Part shown: piece after piece, positions 43,909 through 52,592 of the stretch | How positions within the stretch are numbered: the first letter of the stretch is position 1 | Layout of the letters: every line of letters starts with the position of its first letter | Origin: Paenibacillus sp. LS1 | GTDB lineage: Bacteria; Bacillota; Bacilli; Paenibacillales; Paenibacillaceae | DNA length: 64,000 bases | Assembly: GCF_026013365.1 (NCBI RefSeq) | Contig: NZ_JAPDOE010000006.1 | Coordinates: forward strand, 62,001 to 126,000 | Reading direction: 5' to 3' | Notes under the pieces: generated by a model | What the model was told of the DNA's origin: nothing | What the model saw: only the letters and a program-made list of their open reading frames with translations | The model's database searches: none | Made by a program: the position numbers and the translations under genes

Positions 43909-45504
43909 ATGGGGACGGCAGAAGGCATTACGAGAGGCTTCTATGAAGATATAAAGGAAGCTGCGGCCCATATCGTAGACGTATTAAGCGGCATATTGAA
44001 GGTCAATACCATCTTCGTTGCCACGAATGACAGGGTGACAAATGTCATTTTGGAGGCTTTTAATCGTACGGAAGAGTTAATCGTTAAAGGCAGTGTACTT
44101 CCATTTACGGATTCATACTGCAGTCTGGTATTAAGAGACAAGGGCAGCGTTCTTACCATCCAGGATACTTGTGAACATCCGATGACACGAACGATGGACG
44201 TCACGAGTGAACTCGGAAATCGATTCTTCGTGGGCGTGCCCATTATGCGAAGATCCGGTGAAACATTCGGCACCATCTGTCTGATGGATAATCCTGATTA
44301 CGTGATCAGCGAAACGGACATGAAGACGCTGAATGCGATGGCTGTCTTTCTAGGATATGTTGTCGATCTGGAGAGCACGCTGCATGTACAGGAACGGAAA
44401 CTGAGTGATTCGGAACAGATGCAAGAGCAGCTCCAGGCAGAGAAGGAACGGGCCGAATCCGAGGCTATGACCAAAACACAGATGCTAAAGCTGATGAGTC
44501 ATGAGATTCGAAATCCGTTGAATGGGATCTTGGGACTGACGGATCTGATGCGTACTCCGGATATGTCTGAGGAACAGTCGGAATATGTGAATATGATCGA
44601 GACGAGCGGCAATATTCTGCTCTCCTTACTGAATAATATGATGAATTTCAACATTAATGAAGCAGGGAAAACCGTTATACATGATGATCCGTTCGATCTG
44701 GTCGGCACCATTGAGAATACCGTTTATCTGTATGCCGGGACTGCGATGGGCAAGAACATTGAGCTTGGATTGAATCTTGAACTGAATGTTTCGCAAGTGT
44801 TCGTTGGTGATGAAGTCAAGATTGGACAGTTGCTTGCGCATGTCATTCAATATGCTCTTGATTCAACGCGTGAAGGGTCGGTTCTTATCACGGCAGTGGT
44901 GAACGGAGAAGAGACCGAGGAGACCGGCACACTTTTGCTCAAGGTAAAGTACACGGGCCAGATGTTATCGGACATCCAAAAACTGATTGGAAGCAATTTG
45001 GGTCTGGCGGTAAGTCAGAACCTTGCCATTCTCATGCATGGCCGTATTCAGGTGGATCGTATGATGGAGAATGAGACGGAATTTCAGATTAGCCTTCCTT
45101 TACGCAGGTACTGGGAGTTGCCACAGCTTGCAAGTGTTCAGCAGCGGTTAAAAGGCAGAAAGGTATTGCTTGCCAAAGACCCTGATATTTTGCAAGGCGT
45201 CTCTTCCCTGATGCGCAGATGGGAGATGGATGTGCATATGACCTCCGGTTCGACCGTAGCGCATGATTGGATCAAGGAAGGCTTCAAGCCGGATGTGGCC
45301 GTTGTAGATATGGGACTACTGGAAGGTGGCGCAGTCGATTTTGTACATGAGCTAAAACAGCGGTTGGTGAATCTGCCCGTGATTGCTCTGGTTCCCTATG
45401 GTATGCATATTGACCTGCATGAGGCGGAAACCTTTGATGCTGTTCTGACGAAGCCGGTCAGACAGGCGGATCTGTTGAACGCATTAAGTATTACGCTGCC
45501 TTAA
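43909..45504 (+). CDS. GAF-HisKA-HATPase-REC hybrid kinase with degenerate ATPase domain
   Basis: A 531-residue protein without membrane segments. It has a GAF domain (about 10-160), a coiled linker, then a HisKA domain with an intact H-box (SHEIRNPLNG, His198). The ATPase domain is degraded: the N-box stretch reads QLLAHVIQYALDS without the usual Asn, and the G1 DxGxG motif is replaced by YTGQMLSD. The G2-like stretch SNLGLAVS is partly kept. A C-terminal receiver keeps Asp467 and Lys515 but has AKDPD where an acidic pair is normal. It may be a pseudokinase that still dimerises and receives phosphate from another kinase. Confidence 0.75.
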   Translation: MGTAEGITRGFYEDIKEAAAHIVDVLSGILKVNTIFVATNDRVTNVILEAFNRTEELIVKGSVLPFTDSYCSLVLRDKGSVLTIQDTCEHPMTRTMDVTSELGNRFFVGVPIMRRSGETFGTICLMDNPDYVISETDMKTLNAMAVFLGYVVDLESTLHVQERKLSDSEQMQEQLQAEKERAESEAMTKTQMLKLMSHEIRNPLNGILGLTDLMRTPDMSEEQSEYVNMIETSGNILLSLLNNMMNFNINEAGKTVIHDDPFDLVGTIENTVYLYAGTAMGKNIELGLNLELNVSQVFVGDEVKIGQLLAHVIQYALDSTREGSVLITAVVNGEETEETGTLLLKVKYTGQMLSDIQKLIGSNLGLAVSQNLAILMHGRIQVDRMMENETEFQISLPLRRYWELPQLASVQQRLKGRKVLLAKDPDILQGVSSLMRRWEMDVHMTSGSTVAHDWIKEGFKPDVAVVDMGLLEGGAVDFVHELKQRLVNLPVIALVPYGMHIDLHEAETFDAVLTKPVRQADLLNALSITLP

Positions 45505-45530
45505 TTAAGTAGATAGACGAATATAAATAT

Positions 45531-45574
45531 TTCAAAGAAGCGCACCTATCGTAGATGCGCTTCTTTGAATTTTC
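45531..45574 (+). terminator. Terminator of the hybrid kinase gene
   Basis: A perfect 14-bp stem (45531-45544 with 45556-45569) followed by TTTTCC. Confidence 0.8.
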
Positions 45575-45666
45575 CATTTTCTGAGCCAAAGCCCTTTTAT
45601 TCCGAGCTGGTTACGTTACAATAGAATGTGAACTTCATCTTTATAACCAACAGAGGAGGATGCACA

Positions 45667-46605
45667 TTGGATTATCGTAGATTAGGTGGAAGCGGACTGA
45701 AAGTGAGCGAGATCAGCCTGGGAAGCTGGCTGACGTACGGAGGGTATGTGGAACGTGAAAATGCGGTGAAATCAATTGAAACTGCATTCGATGAAGGCAT
45801 TAACTTTTTTGATACAGCCAATGTATACGAGCGCGGTGCAGCAGAGGAACTGCTGGGGCAGACGCTCAAAGCGTACTCCCGTGACTCCTATGTGCTTGCA
45901 ACCAAAGTTTTTGGCAAAATGGGCGATGGTCCGAATGACCAGGGGCTGTCTCGCAAACATATCAAGGAGCAATGTGAAGCCAGCTTGAAGCGCTTAGGCG
46001 TTGAATATGTGGATATCTATTATTGCCATCGTTATCATACAGAAACACCGATTGAAGAAACACTTCGTGCGCTCGATGATCTGGTGCGTCAGGGCAAAGT
46101 GTTGTATGTTGGCGTCAGCCAGTGGACTGCGGCTCAGATGGAAGCTGCGTTGGGTACAGCAGATCGTCTGCTCCTGGATCATATCGTGGTCAATCAGCCG
46201 GTGTACAACATGTTTGACCGATATATCGAAAATGAGATTATTCCGCTGGGTGAACGTAAAGGCATCGGACAAGTCGTATACTCCCCGCTTGCTCAAGGTC
46301 TATTGACCGGGAAATATACGTCCGTTTCTGATATTCCGGAGAACAGCCGTGCTGCCAAGCTTGGCTGGGATGAAGGAAAGATCAATGCGGATCGCATCGG
46401 GAAAGTTCGTCAACTGATTGAAGTGGCGGACAAGCTGGATCTGAAGGTTGGCCAATTGGCCCTTGCCTGGATTCTGCGCCAGAACAATGTATCCAGTGCA
46501 CTTGTAGGGGCGAGTCGTCCCGAGCAGGTAAAAGAGAATGCAGCTGCATCTGGTGTGAAGCTGGATGCTTCCATTATCGAGGAGATTGAGGGCATCCTTG
46601 CCTAA
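45667..46605 (+). CDS. Aldo/keto reductase (potassium-channel beta-subunit-like, YghZ type)
   Basis: A 312-residue barrel enzyme. The catalytic set is DTANVYERG (Asp, Tyr), the Lys in ATKVFG and the His in YYCHRYH. The C-terminal WILRQNNVSSALVGASRPEQV binds NADPH. The start codon is TTG at 45667 behind AGAGGAGG; a longer frame from 45628 lies upstream of that site. Related enzymes reduce aldehydes such as methylglyoxal; the substrate is inferred only at family level. Confidence 0.88.
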   Translation: MDYRRLGGSGLKVSEISLGSWLTYGGYVERENAVKSIETAFDEGINFFDTANVYERGAAEELLGQTLKAYSRDSYVLATKVFGKMGDGPNDQGLSRKHIKEQCEASLKRLGVEYVDIYYCHRYHTETPIEETLRALDDLVRQGKVLYVGVSQWTAAQMEAALGTADRLLLDHIVVNQPVYNMFDRYIENEIIPLGERKGIGQVVYSPLAQGLLTGKYTSVSDIPENSRAAKLGWDEGKINADRIGKVRQLIEVADKLDLKVGQLALAWILRQNNVSSALVGASRPEQVKENAAASGVKLDASIIEEIEGILA

Positions 46606-46653
46606 ATATCCTGTCAGCACACAAGCTCGGATGATATATAATCATCCATAAGC

Positions 46654-46700
46654 AAAGGGATGTCCTGTACGCCTGAATGGCGAACGAGACATCCCTTTTT
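46654..46700 (+). terminator. Terminator of the aldo/keto reductase gene
   Basis: AAAGGGATGTC (46654-46664) pairs with GACATCCCTTT (46688-46698), followed by T. It lies between convergent genes. Confidence 0.75.
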
Positions 46701-46733
46701 GTGAAGTCGAACATGGCAGGTTGATAACAGGCT

Positions 46734-47846
46734 TTAAAGTGTAAGAGGCAGAGGGCGAAGTGGTAAGGCACACACGCGATTACGCCCTGTATTCTTCGCC
46801 TCATATAATGCACGGTCGGCCTGTTCGAAGAAATCGTTATCATCATGATCATCACAATGATCCGGATACACAGCTACACCAATGGAAATGGTTAGACGTA
46901 TCGTGTGCCCGTCAGGAAGGGCAAATTGATATCTCTCTACCCCTTGGCGGATCGATTCAGCGATAGCCATGGCCTGTCGGTGGCCACAATCGAGCAAGAG
47001 AATAGCGAATTCTTCACCACCGTTTCGTGACACGATATCGGCAGAACGTGCATGTTCTACGAGCAGTTGTCCGAGTTGCTTCAGGACCGCATCGCCGGCG
47101 GAATGACCGAAGGTGTCGTTTACCTTTTTGAATCGGTCAATATCGATGGCCAGCAAGGACAGCTTTTGTTGGTAATCCCGCGCATGCTGAAGCTCCGATT
47201 GAAGTGATTTTTCGAACTGTCGTCGATTGCTCAGGTTGGTAAGATGGTCGGTAGATGCCCTTCTTTCCAAAAGAAATAACATTTCATTGGATTTATTAAT
47301 AAATTCTGCGATGAAATAGATAAAGATCCCACCGACAAAGGAAATGGTCATCTGTAAAGGATATACCTTCATTAATGAATTCATGCTGTCCGTGTTCAGC
47401 ATAAGGATGATAAAGATCAACGTTATGCCCAGCAGATTCATCGTAATAATTTTGGTCAGTCTGGACCAGGAGGCATAGGCGAAATATACACCGGACAGTC
47501 CGATTAGCGTCATGACAAATCCTGCATCAATAGCAGAGGAAGATATGCCAAACATCAGAATACGAAGGATCGATATAACGAGTCCCGTAATGACCGAAGC
47601 CAGTCCTCCAAGATATACAGCTGCCGTTACGATGGCCAGATGCCGTAGATCTACAATCGTAGTCTCGTTCAGAGGGAAGGAATAGTTCATGAGTACTGTG
47701 CCATATATGCCGAATAATAAGCCGCCGATCATCTGAACACGTAATGAGGGAAATGGCAATCGGATACTATAGAACTTGGCGATGATTCCGGACACATACA
47801 TAAACGTAATCATGACACAGATATTAATGAAAAAAGTGCTAAACAA
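46734..47846 (-). CDS. Membrane diguanylate cyclase (5TMR-LYT + GGDEF)
   Basis: A 370-residue protein. The N-terminal 190 residues hold about six membrane segments of the 5TMR-LYT sensor type. The cyclase domain has DIDRFKKVNDTFGH and the active site GGEEF (276-280). An RSAD inhibitory site (267-270) lies at the right distance, so product inhibition by c-di-GMP is expected. The open frame reaches back to 48002, but a TTG at 47846 with AGGGGGAA upstream gives the natural start just before the first membrane segment. The earlier start would also conflict with the region before perR. Confidence 0.82.
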   Translation of the reverse strand: MFSTFFINICVMITFMYVSGIIAKFYSIRLPFPSLRVQMIGGLLFGIYGTVLMNYSFPLNETTIVDLRHLAIVTAAVYLGGLASVITGLVISILRILMFGISSSAIDAGFVMTLIGLSGVYFAYASWSRLTKIITMNLLGITLIFIILMLNTDSMNSLMKVYPLQMTISFVGGIFIYFIAEFINKSNEMLFLLERRASTDHLTNLSNRRQFEKSLQSELQHARDYQQKLSLLAIDIDRFKKVNDTFGHSAGDAVLKQLGQLLVEHARSADIVSRNGGEEFAILLLDCGHRQAMAIAESIRQGVERYQFALPDGHTIRLTISIGVAVYPDHCDDHDDNDFFEQADRALYEAKNTGRNRVCALPLRPLPLTL

Positions 47847-48008
47847 CCGACATTCCCCCTTTTTACGCACATCTCTATATTTTATCTGAAAAATGATGCA
47901 GTAGCGAACCATATTATCCCAAATTTTTGAGGGGATTGCTGGGAAAGGGCTTTTTAATTCCATATCCGGGTTATTGGCGTGGATATTGACTTCATTATAC
48001 AATGAGAT

Positions 48009-48023
48009 TTATACTTAATCTAA
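48009..48023. promoter_or_regulatory. PerR-type box in front of perR
   Basis: TTATACTTAATCTAA is a near match to the PerR box and lies about 100 nt before the perR start, suggesting autoregulation. Confidence 0.6.
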
Positions 48024-48121
48024 ATCAAAATTCATTCTTTCCTTTTTGGGGAAACTATCGCAAGTAGAAAATCAGCGTCTGATTTCATATAAAATGAATC
48101 AATAATAAAGGAGAAATGGTT

Positions 48122-48517
48122 GTGAGAACTTTAAATCTGACGATACAACGGCAAGCGGTATATGATGTGGTGCGCCATTCGGAGGATCACCCGACAGCTG
48201 CTGAGGTCATGAATCGACTCGTGGAACAAGGATATAATCTGGCCTATGGTACGGTATATAATTCTCTTCGTTATCTGACGGACAAAGAATTGATCCGGGA
48301 GCTTAAGCTTGGGGAGACAGCAAGCCGATACGATGCCCGTATGGATGATCATCAGCACATTATGTGTGAAGTGTGCGGCAAAGTGGACGAGGTGATGACG
48401 GAGGTTCCTCCACAATGGATGAAACAGGTAGCTGAAGAAACCGGATATGCAATCGACCATGCTCATGTGGTCTTTGGAGGTGTCTGCGGGGAATGCAGAA
48501 ACAAACGGATCAAGTAA
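48122..48517 (+). CDS. perR: PerR-like Fur-family regulator
   Basis: A 131-residue Fur-family protein. It has the winged helix (HPTAAEVMNRL, YGTVYNSLRYL), the regulatory metal residues in SRYDARMDDHQH, and the zinc pairs CEVC and CGEC. A gapless comparison with B. subtilis PerR, recalled from memory, keeps all these sites except PerR Asp104, which is Glu90 here (CGKVDE), the residue found in Fur. The start is GTG at 48122, 8 nt after AAGGAG; the ATG at 48116 is too close to that site. Its neighbours katA and dps carry matching boxes, so it is called PerR on context. Confidence 0.8.
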   Translation: MRTLNLTIQRQAVYDVVRHSEDHPTAAEVMNRLVEQGYNLAYGTVYNSLRYLTDKELIRELKLGETASRYDARMDDHQHIMCEVCGKVDEVMTEVPPQWMKQVAEETGYAIDHAHVVFGGVCGECRNKRIK

Positions 48518-49299
48518 AAATAAAGCTGCCTGGCCGTCGTTTACCTCTGCGGGTTAAACCAGCCTTGTCCGATTCAGCGCCTCTTGTGGACAATTGTCCT
48601 GTTACACGCCGTGTTATTCTAATCAGCCCGATGCCGGGGCAAGTACATGAACTGGTAAAGGCCTTGACGGATAGCTGCTTCGATGTGCTGGTCTTTCACC
48701 GCTGGGAACCGGATCTGCATGAGCGTCTTGTCTTCGATCTGTTGATCTATGATCTGTCTGTTGCAGGAACCATTGATGCATTCGCGGGGATCAGCAGCCG
48801 ATTGAACCGGGAGGCGGAACATACCACGCCTTGTCTATATCTGGTCGGTGAGAAGATGATAGGCAGCGCGAGTGGACCGATGCTTCAGGAGGAATTGCTG
48901 GTGTGGCCTGCACGCCCGCAGGAAGCTCTATACCGGGTGCAGCGTATGATTGGCAACAGTCCTGCTCTGCCCAAACGTGGATTTTTGCCTGAGGAAGGGC
49001 AGCGTATTGGATTCAAGGATCTGTGGCTCGATCGTGAACGCATGAGTGTACAGCGCGATAATAACCGAATTCACTTGACCAAGACCGAGTATGATCTGTT
49101 GCTCAAACTGATTGATGCCAAAGGCGCAGTCATTTCCCGTGAGGAAATGCTCAGTGATATCTGGGAGACGGACTTTACGGGTGGAAGTAATGTGGTCGAT
49201 GTTCATATCAAAAGCTTGCGCAAAAAATTGGGCGATAACGCGTCTTCGCCGCAATATATCGTAACAGTAAGAGGAGTGGGCTACCGCCTGGCGGATTAG
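48493..49299 (+). CDS. OmpR-type DNA-binding protein with divergent receiver domain
   Basis: A 268-residue protein. The C-terminal 100 residues are a clear OmpR/PhoB winged helix (LTKTEYDLLLKLIDAKGAVISREEML, given in part, and VVDVHIKSLRKKLG, VRGVGYRL). Residues about 40-150 look like a receiver fold (RRVILISPMPGQVHELVKAL, FDLLIYDLS) but lack the acidic pair and a clear Lys. It probably works without phosphorylation. It overlaps perR by 25 nt and precedes katA, so it may take part in the peroxide response. No kinase gene is adjacent. Confidence 0.75.
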   Translation: MQKQTDQVKIKLPGRRLPLRVKPALSDSAPLVDNCPVTRRVILISPMPGQVHELVKALTDSCFDVLVFHRWEPDLHERLVFDLLIYDLSVAGTIDAFAGISSRLNREAEHTTPCLYLVGEKMIGSASGPMLQEELLVWPARPQEALYRVQRMIGNSPALPKRGFLPEEGQRIGFKDLWLDRERMSVQRDNNRIHLTKTEYDLLLKLIDAKGAVISREEMLSDIWETDFTGGSNVVDVHIKSLRKKLGDNASSPQYIVTVRGVGYRLAD

Positions 49300-49313
49300 T
49301 CCGCTTTTTTTTT
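49291..49313 (+). terminator. Terminator overlapping the stop of the OmpR-type gene
   Basis: GCGGA-TTAG-TCCGC (49291-49304) includes the TAG stop in its loop and is followed by nine T. Confidence 0.7.
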
Positions 49314-49492
49314 GCCCAATTTTATCGTTCACTCCACGCTTTTTCGGGTATTACCTAATAGATAGGCAGATCAGAATCATTCCCTTAAAAATATGTTCAT
49401 GCTTCATTCATGAAGTGTGTGTGAACCTCATCTTAAACTCATGTGAACCTCATGCAAGAGCAGAGTTGGACATGTTAGAATCAATTTAACAG

Positions 49493-49507
49493 TTAGATCA
49501 AGTCTAA
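49493..49507. promoter_or_regulatory. PerR-type box in front of katA
   Basis: TTAGATCAAGTCTAA differs from the dps box by one base. It lies 80 nt upstream of the katA start. Confidence 0.8.
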
Positions 49508-49586
49508 ATGTATATTTAAATCGAAGCCGAATATGATTTTAATAGTAGATATATAGCAGCCGTGAAACCCATTAGAGGAGGACGAC

Positions 49587-51053
49587 ATGATGACAGAACG
49601 TATGACAACCAATCAGGGCGCACCCGTAGGTGACAATCAGCATTCCCGCACAGCAGGCAGAAGAGGGCCGACACTGCTTGAAGACTACCATCTCATTGAG
49701 AAAATTGCCCACTTTGACCGTGAACGTATTCCAGAACGGGTGGTACATGCAAGAGGAGCAGGTGCTCATGGCGTATTCACGCTGGAGCAGAGCATGAAGG
49801 AGTATACAACAGCGGACTTCCTGCAAGATCCGGGTACGGAGACGGATGTACTGGTTCGTTTCTCAACCGTTATTCACGGTACAGGATCACCAGAGACTGC
49901 ACGAGATCCACGTGGATTTGCTGTAAAATTCTACACGCGTGAAGGCAACTATGATCTCGTCGGCAACCATCTGCCTGTGTTCTTCATTCGTGATGCGATG
50001 AAGTTCCCCGATATGGTTCACTCCCTGAAGCCAGCTCCGGATACGAATATTCAGGAACCGGCGAGATATTGGGACTTTATGACCCTTTCACCAGAATCAA
50101 CGCATATGATGACCTGGTTGTTCTCTGATCTGGGCACACCGGCGAGTTACCGGGAGATGGATGGATTCGGCGTGCATGCTTTCAAATGGATCAATGCACA
50201 GGGGCAGGTACACTATGTAAAATATAAATGGGAGTCTGCACAGGGGGTTCGAGGCTTCTCTCGTCAGGAAGCTGCCGAAGTACAGGGGCAAGACTTTAAC
50301 CATGCTACACGGGACCTGCATGAACATATCAAGAATGGGCAGTATCCGCAGTGGAAGCTTCAGGTACAGCTGTTGAAGCCTGAGCAGATGGATGATTTTG
50401 CTTTTGATCCGCTCGATCCAACCAAAACGTGGCCAGAAGATGTATTGCCGTTCCATACGGTGGGCACGATGACTCTGAATCGGAATCCGCAAAACTTCTT
50501 TGCTGAAGTGGAGCAGGCGGCTTTTTCTCCTAGTGCGCTTGTACCTGGAATTGAGCCTTCCGAGGACAAATTGCTGCAAGGACGCTTATTCTCTTATCCG
50601 GACACACAGCGTCACCGGCTTGGAACGAACTATTTGCAAATTCCAGTGAATTGCCCGTACGCACCTGTTCGTAATCATCAGCGTGATGGACTCATGAATG
50701 TGAATCAGGACCCATCTCCGGTGAACTATGAACCCAACAGTTCCGGAAACAGCCCACAGGAAGATCCGGCATACCGGGATAGTCAGGTTCCGTTGCAAGG
50801 GCATGTTACACGCGAGAAAATCGAGAAGACGGATGATTACACGCAGTCAGGTGAGCTTTTCCGTTCATTTACCCCTGTAGAGCAGCAGCATTTGCTGGAT
50901 AATCTGATTAATGACCTTAAGGGCGTATCTGTTGATATTCAAATGCGTGCCCTGTGCCACTTCTTCCGGGCGGATGGACAGCTTGGCGGACGTTTGGCTC
51001 ATGGACTCGGTGTGGATATTTCTGCACATATGCCGTCACAGGATGGAAAATAA
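49587..51053 (+). CDS. katA: Monofunctional haem catalase KatA
   Basis: A 488-residue small-subunit catalase. The active-site His54 lies in RVVHARGAGAHG, and the haem-binding Tyr lies in RLFSYPDTQRHRLG. It destroys hydrogen peroxide in the cytosol. AGAGGAGG precedes two adjacent ATG codons (49587, 49590). The PerR-type box upstream and the perR gene 1 kb away show the expected peroxide control. Confidence 0.95.
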   Translation: MMTERMTTNQGAPVGDNQHSRTAGRRGPTLLEDYHLIEKIAHFDRERIPERVVHARGAGAHGVFTLEQSMKEYTTADFLQDPGTETDVLVRFSTVIHGTGSPETARDPRGFAVKFYTREGNYDLVGNHLPVFFIRDAMKFPDMVHSLKPAPDTNIQEPARYWDFMTLSPESTHMMTWLFSDLGTPASYREMDGFGVHAFKWINAQGQVHYVKYKWESAQGVRGFSRQEAAEVQGQDFNHATRDLHEHIKNGQYPQWKLQVQLLKPEQMDDFAFDPLDPTKTWPEDVLPFHTVGTMTLNRNPQNFFAEVEQAAFSPSALVPGIEPSEDKLLQGRLFSYPDTQRHRLGTNYLQIPVNCPYAPVRNHQRDGLMNVNQDPSPVNYEPNSSGNSPQEDPAYRDSQVPLQGHVTREKIEKTDDYTQSGELFRSFTPVEQQHLLDNLINDLKGVSVDIQMRALCHFFRADGQLGGRLAHGLGVDISAHMPSQDGK

Positions 51054-51102
51054 AGTACAGTTTGTCCATGTTCTACAATAAATATTGACTGATATTCGGT
51101 GA

Positions 51103-51154
51103 AGATCGGGCAGAACCGCGAACGTGCGGAACTCCCCGATCTTTCGCTTTTTTT
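51103..51154 (+). terminator. Terminator of katA
   Basis: AGATCGGG (51103-51110) pairs with CCCGATCT (51135-51142), with an inner CCGC/GCGG stem, followed by seven T. Confidence 0.85.
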
Positions 51155-51208
51155 CTGAAATGGAAAACAAATTTACAAATCATTTACATAAAATAGCTGA
51201 CATAGAGG

Positions 51209-51244
51209 TTGACTTCTCATTTGATGGCACTACAATGGGTAGTG
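51209..51244 (+). promoter_or_regulatory. Promoter and autoregulatory operator of the blaI-like operon
   Basis: TTGACT (51209-51214) and TACAAT (51231-51236) have 16-nt spacing. The operator CACTAC-N5-GTAGTG (51228-51244) covers the -10 element. The same operator form precedes the DUF3105 gene at 1629-1647. Confidence 0.75.
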
Positions 51245-51261
51245 TGAGGGGTGTCAGAAAA

Positions 51262-51678
51262 ATGAGAATACACAATTTCAAAGTGGGTGAGCGTGGGCTC
51301 AACCGATTTTTCGGTCCGCTGGAGGCCAAGATCATGGACATTTTATGGGCTTGTCCTGGCAGCAGCATCCGTGAAGTGCAGACCGCACTTGAACAAGACA
51401 AAGACGTCAATTTTAATACAGTCATGACCGTGATGAACCGGCTCGTAGACAAAGGACTGCTTGGCAAGTCTCAGAAGGGCAGAACATCTATGTACCAACC
51501 GGTACAGAGCAAGGAGGAGTTTATGAACGACCAATCCAAGGAACTGTCACATGAGTTGGTGGATGAATTCGGAGCTCTGGCATTGAATCATATGCTGGAT
51601 GCGCTGGATGAAGCAGATGCGGGTCTGATTGAACGCCTGGAACAGAAGATCAAACAGTGGAAAAAGGATAGCGATTAA
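51262..51678 (+). CDS. BlaI/MecI/CopY-family repressor
   Basis: A 138-residue winged-helix repressor of the normal BlaI length: LEAKIMDILWACPGSSIREVQ, FNTVMTVMNRLVDKGLL, and a C-terminal dimer and cleavage region. The open frame extends back to 51124, but that part lies inside the katA terminator and the promoter; ATG 51262 follows GAGGGG and the predicted transcription start. The next gene is an M56 peptidase, the usual partner that inactivates BlaI by a proteolytic route. The operator at its own promoter predicts autoregulation. Confidence 0.88.
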   Translation: MRIHNFKVGERGLNRFFGPLEAKIMDILWACPGSSIREVQTALEQDKDVNFNTVMTVMNRLVDKGLLGKSQKGRTSMYQPVQSKEEFMNDQSKELSHELVDEFGALALNHMLDALDEADAGLIERLEQKIKQWKKDSD

Positions 51679-51679
51679 G

Positions 51680-52540
51680 ATGTGGAAGGCCCGCTCGAAG
51701 CTTTTGTTTACCGTCGGGTTTGGCATTCCGTTACTCGTGTTCATGCAGATGTTCATGTACGCGATGTACAAAATTTTTGGCTGGGATATCCCGTTTAATC
51801 TGCTCTGGCTCTGCAATCATTGGATGAGTCGTCTGGGCTGGTTATCCGTGGGACATTTCCTGCTGGCACTGGTCTTGCTGACATTTGCCGGAACAGGCTG
51901 GCTGCTAACGGTTCGTATGATGAAAACCAGGGCAGCTGTGCGTAAACTCCGCTCCATGGAGGTTCGTGCGTTATCCCGTGAATTGGAGTCTAGGTATCTC
52001 CATCTCGGACAGCCCGGATTCATTGTGGTGGACAAGTCATCGCCGGTTGCATTTACAATCGGTTTATGGAAACCTTGCATCGTACTTTCCACAGGACTTC
52101 TGACGATGCTGGATGCTGAAGAGGAGACCGCAGTTGTGTACCACGAAGTCCATCATCTGTGGCACCGTGACCCACTGAAAACGACGCTGTTGTCGGTGTT
52201 TGCAATCATGATGCCTTATATTCCCGTATTGAAGCATACGTCTAAACATTACAATATTGTGAGAGAAATTCTGGCGGACAATGAAGCCATCGAGCGTACA
52301 GGCAATGTGGCAGGCATTGGCAGTGCGTTGCTCAAGCTGCTTAGGGCTTGTCCTGAGCCTTGGGGAGCAAAAGAACTAACCGTTCAATCTTCATTTGCAG
52401 ATACGTCGGTAAATGTACGGATTTCACGTCTTCTGGACCCGGAAAAGGACGTAACGCTAAGATTGCCACGCTATGCTGTTCTGATGTCGGCTACCGTTTT
52501 CCTGTTGCTGTCTATCTTGTTTGTTTGGTCCATTGGATAA
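51680..52540 (+). CDS. M56 (BlaR1-like) membrane metallopeptidase without penicillin sensor
   Basis: A 286-residue protein that begins 1 nt after the BlaI-type stop. It has two N-terminal membrane segments, the zinc site HEVHH (155-159) in YHEVHHLWHRD, and a C-terminal membrane segment at the very end. BlaR1 carries a penicillin-binding domain after this point, which is absent here. The inducing signal is therefore something other than a bound beta-lactam, or is sensed through the membrane. Confidence 0.85.
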   Translation: MWKARSKLLFTVGFGIPLLVFMQMFMYAMYKIFGWDIPFNLLWLCNHWMSRLGWLSVGHFLLALVLLTFAGTGWLLTVRMMKTRAAVRKLRSMEVRALSRELESRYLHLGQPGFIVVDKSSPVAFTIGLWKPCIVLSTGLLTMLDAEEETAVVYHEVHHLWHRDPLKTTLLSVFAIMMPYIPVLKHTSKHYNIVREILADNEAIERTGNVAGIGSALLKLLRACPEPWGAKELTVQSSFADTSVNVRISRLLDPEKDVTLRLPRYAVLMSATVFLLLSILFVWSIG

Positions 52541-52592
52541 ATCAACTTGGCTAAATGCGAGGTTGAATATAACACTAGGGAGGAAGATGAAC

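Noticed and set aside
47847..48002. N-terminal extension of the diguanylate cyclase
   Set aside because: A TTG start with a strong ribosome site at 47846 lies directly before the first membrane segment; the extension is poor in features.
51124..51261. N-terminal extension of the BlaI-like protein
   Set aside because: This part lies within the katA terminator and the operon promoter, and the start at 51262 gives the normal family length.
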